Below are positions 5,294 to 5,917 of a stretch of DNA of 5,917 nucleotides, in pieces. The stretch's first letter is position 1. Each line of letters begins with the position of its first letter. The DNA is from Verrucomicrobiota bacterium. GTDB lineage: Bacteria; Verrucomicrobiota; Verrucomicrobiia; Limisphaerales; JAFMIX01. A program made the translations under genes and the position numbers. Location: positions 1 through 5,917 of the forward strand of contig JAPLTZ010000181.1 in NCBI GenBank assembly GCA_026397895.1. Reading direction: 5' to 3'. The notes under the pieces were generated by a model. That model saw nothing but the letters and a program-made list of their open reading frames with translations, was not told the DNA's origin and did no database searches.

Positions 5294-5917
5294 GCCAGCC
5301 GCCGCCAGATGATTTGAGCAATTTTTCCATGCTGGAACTTTTCCGCGTGGAGACGGAGAGCCAGGTGGCGGTGCTCACCGCCGGGCTGCTGGAATTGGAG
5401 CGTGCGCCGGTCGCCGCGCCGGTGCTGGAGGCGCTGATGCGGGCGGCGCATTCGCTCAAGGGCGCGGCGCGCATCGTGCATCTGCCGGGCATCGCGCAGG
5501 TGGCGCACGCGCTGGAGGATTGCTTCGTCGCGGCGCAGCAGGGGAAGCTGCGGCTGGGCAAGGGCGAGATTGATGTGCTGCTGCGCGGCGTGGATTTTTT
5601 CACGCAGATTGCGCGGGCGACGGAGAGCGACATCACGGAATGGGAAACCATGCGGACGGAAATCGCGGCGGGAATCATCGCGTCGTTGCAGGCGTTGGGC
5701 GGGGAACAGAAACCGGCGCCGGTCGCGCCCGTCGCGGCAGAGCAGGGGGCTTTGCCGGAGAATGCGCCGGCGGTCGCGGCGGAAAATCCCGGGCGCGTGG
5801 TGCGGATTCCGGCGGAACGGGTGACGCGGCTGCTGGGGCTGGCGGGCGAGTCGCTGGTGGAATCGCGGCGGCTGCAGCCGTTCACGGTCTCGATGCAGCG
5901 GCTGAAGCGGCTGCAAT
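5290..5917 (+). CDS. cheA: CheA-type histidine kinase (WspE-like), N-terminal part, cut by window end
   Basis: The first 209 residues of a CheA-family kinase. An HPt (P1) domain spans about 10-135. It opens with SMLELFRVETESQVAVLTAG and carries the phospho-accepting histidine in AAHSLKGAARI (His54), followed by VAHALEDCFVAAQQGKL. An Ala/Pro-rich linker (138-167) comes next, then VVRIPAERVTRLLGLAGESL, which begins the dimerisation region. There is no room for a separate P2 domain, as in WspE-like kinases. The opening 'LLELF..E...Q...L..GLLALE' pattern and the preceding WspD-like CheW make a Wsp-type kinase (CheA fused to a receiver domain at its C-terminus) the best guess, but the catalytic and receiver parts lie outside the window. 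Wsp systems typically control c-di-GMP synthesis rather than flagellar motors; whether that holds here depends on the genes downstream. ATG 5290 overlaps the cheW stop, so the two are translationally coupled. Confidence 0.9.
   Translation, partial: MSQPPPDDLSNFSMLELFRVETESQVAVLTAGLLELERAPVAAPVLEALMRAAHSLKGAARIVHLPGIAQVAHALEDCFVAAQQGKLRLGKGEIDVLLRGVDFFTQIARATESDITEWETMRTEIAAGIIASLQALGGEQKPAPVAPVAAEQGALPENAPAVAAENPGRVVRIPAERVTRLLGLAGESLVESRRLQPFTVSMQRLKRLQ

Noticed and set aside
5869..5880. CGGCTGCAGCCG palindrome near the window end
   Set aside because: A 12-bp palindrome of common GC-rich codons within the kinase gene, with no partner or repeat context.

Overview
This 5.9 kb GC-rich window is densely coded on the + strand. 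It joins two systems: the 3' part of a Bat-type (Bacteroides aerotolerance-like, MoxR-associated) operon at 1-4544, and the start of a Wsp-like chemosensory cluster at 4604-5917. Both ends cut a gene. The gene content, the scarcity of strong Shine-Dalgarno sites and the repeats embedded in genes would fit a Verrucomicrobia-like (PVC group) bacterium. That placement is an inference; nothing in the window proves it.

Bat region. The genes in order are: the C-terminal part of a DUF58 protein (1-791); a one-TM DUF4381-like protein (793-1416); BatA, a membrane VWA protein (1413-2411); a second membrane VWA protein fused to a periplasmic TPR module, i.e. BatB+BatC (2408-4042); and a small secreted Gln-rich protein with a BatC-like C-terminus (4014-4544). 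Gene spacing is 1 nt, then two ATGA stop/start overlaps, then a 29-nt overlap, so this is one translationally coupled operon. A MoxR AAA+ ATPase is expected just upstream of the window. The usual partner BatD is absent where it would be expected downstream. The three VWA-type proteins keep recognisable MIDAS metal-site motifs and probably form an envelope complex. Its biochemical function is not settled in any organism.

Chemosensory region. After a 59-nt gap with no convincing terminator comes a CheW adaptor with an N-terminal four-cysteine module (4604-5293). It overlaps by ATGA the start of a CheA/WspE-like hybrid histidine kinase gene (5290 to the window end), of which the HPt domain with its phospho-accepting His is visible.

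The most unusual content is repeat DNA sitting in frame inside the Bat genes. (1) An 85-bp dyad-symmetric element made of three near-perfect palindromes enclosed by an outer inverted repeat (four-way-junction geometry) lies in the DUF58 gene, directly after the last MIDAS motif. (2) A four-copy heptamer array (CAGACGC) lies at the DUF4381/batA junction. (3) A second four-copy heptamer array (AGTCCAA) lies exactly at the joint between BatB and the signal-peptide-like start of the fused BatC module. Because 7 is not a multiple of 3, changes in copy number of either array would switch the reading frame, with specific predictable outcomes described in the findings.
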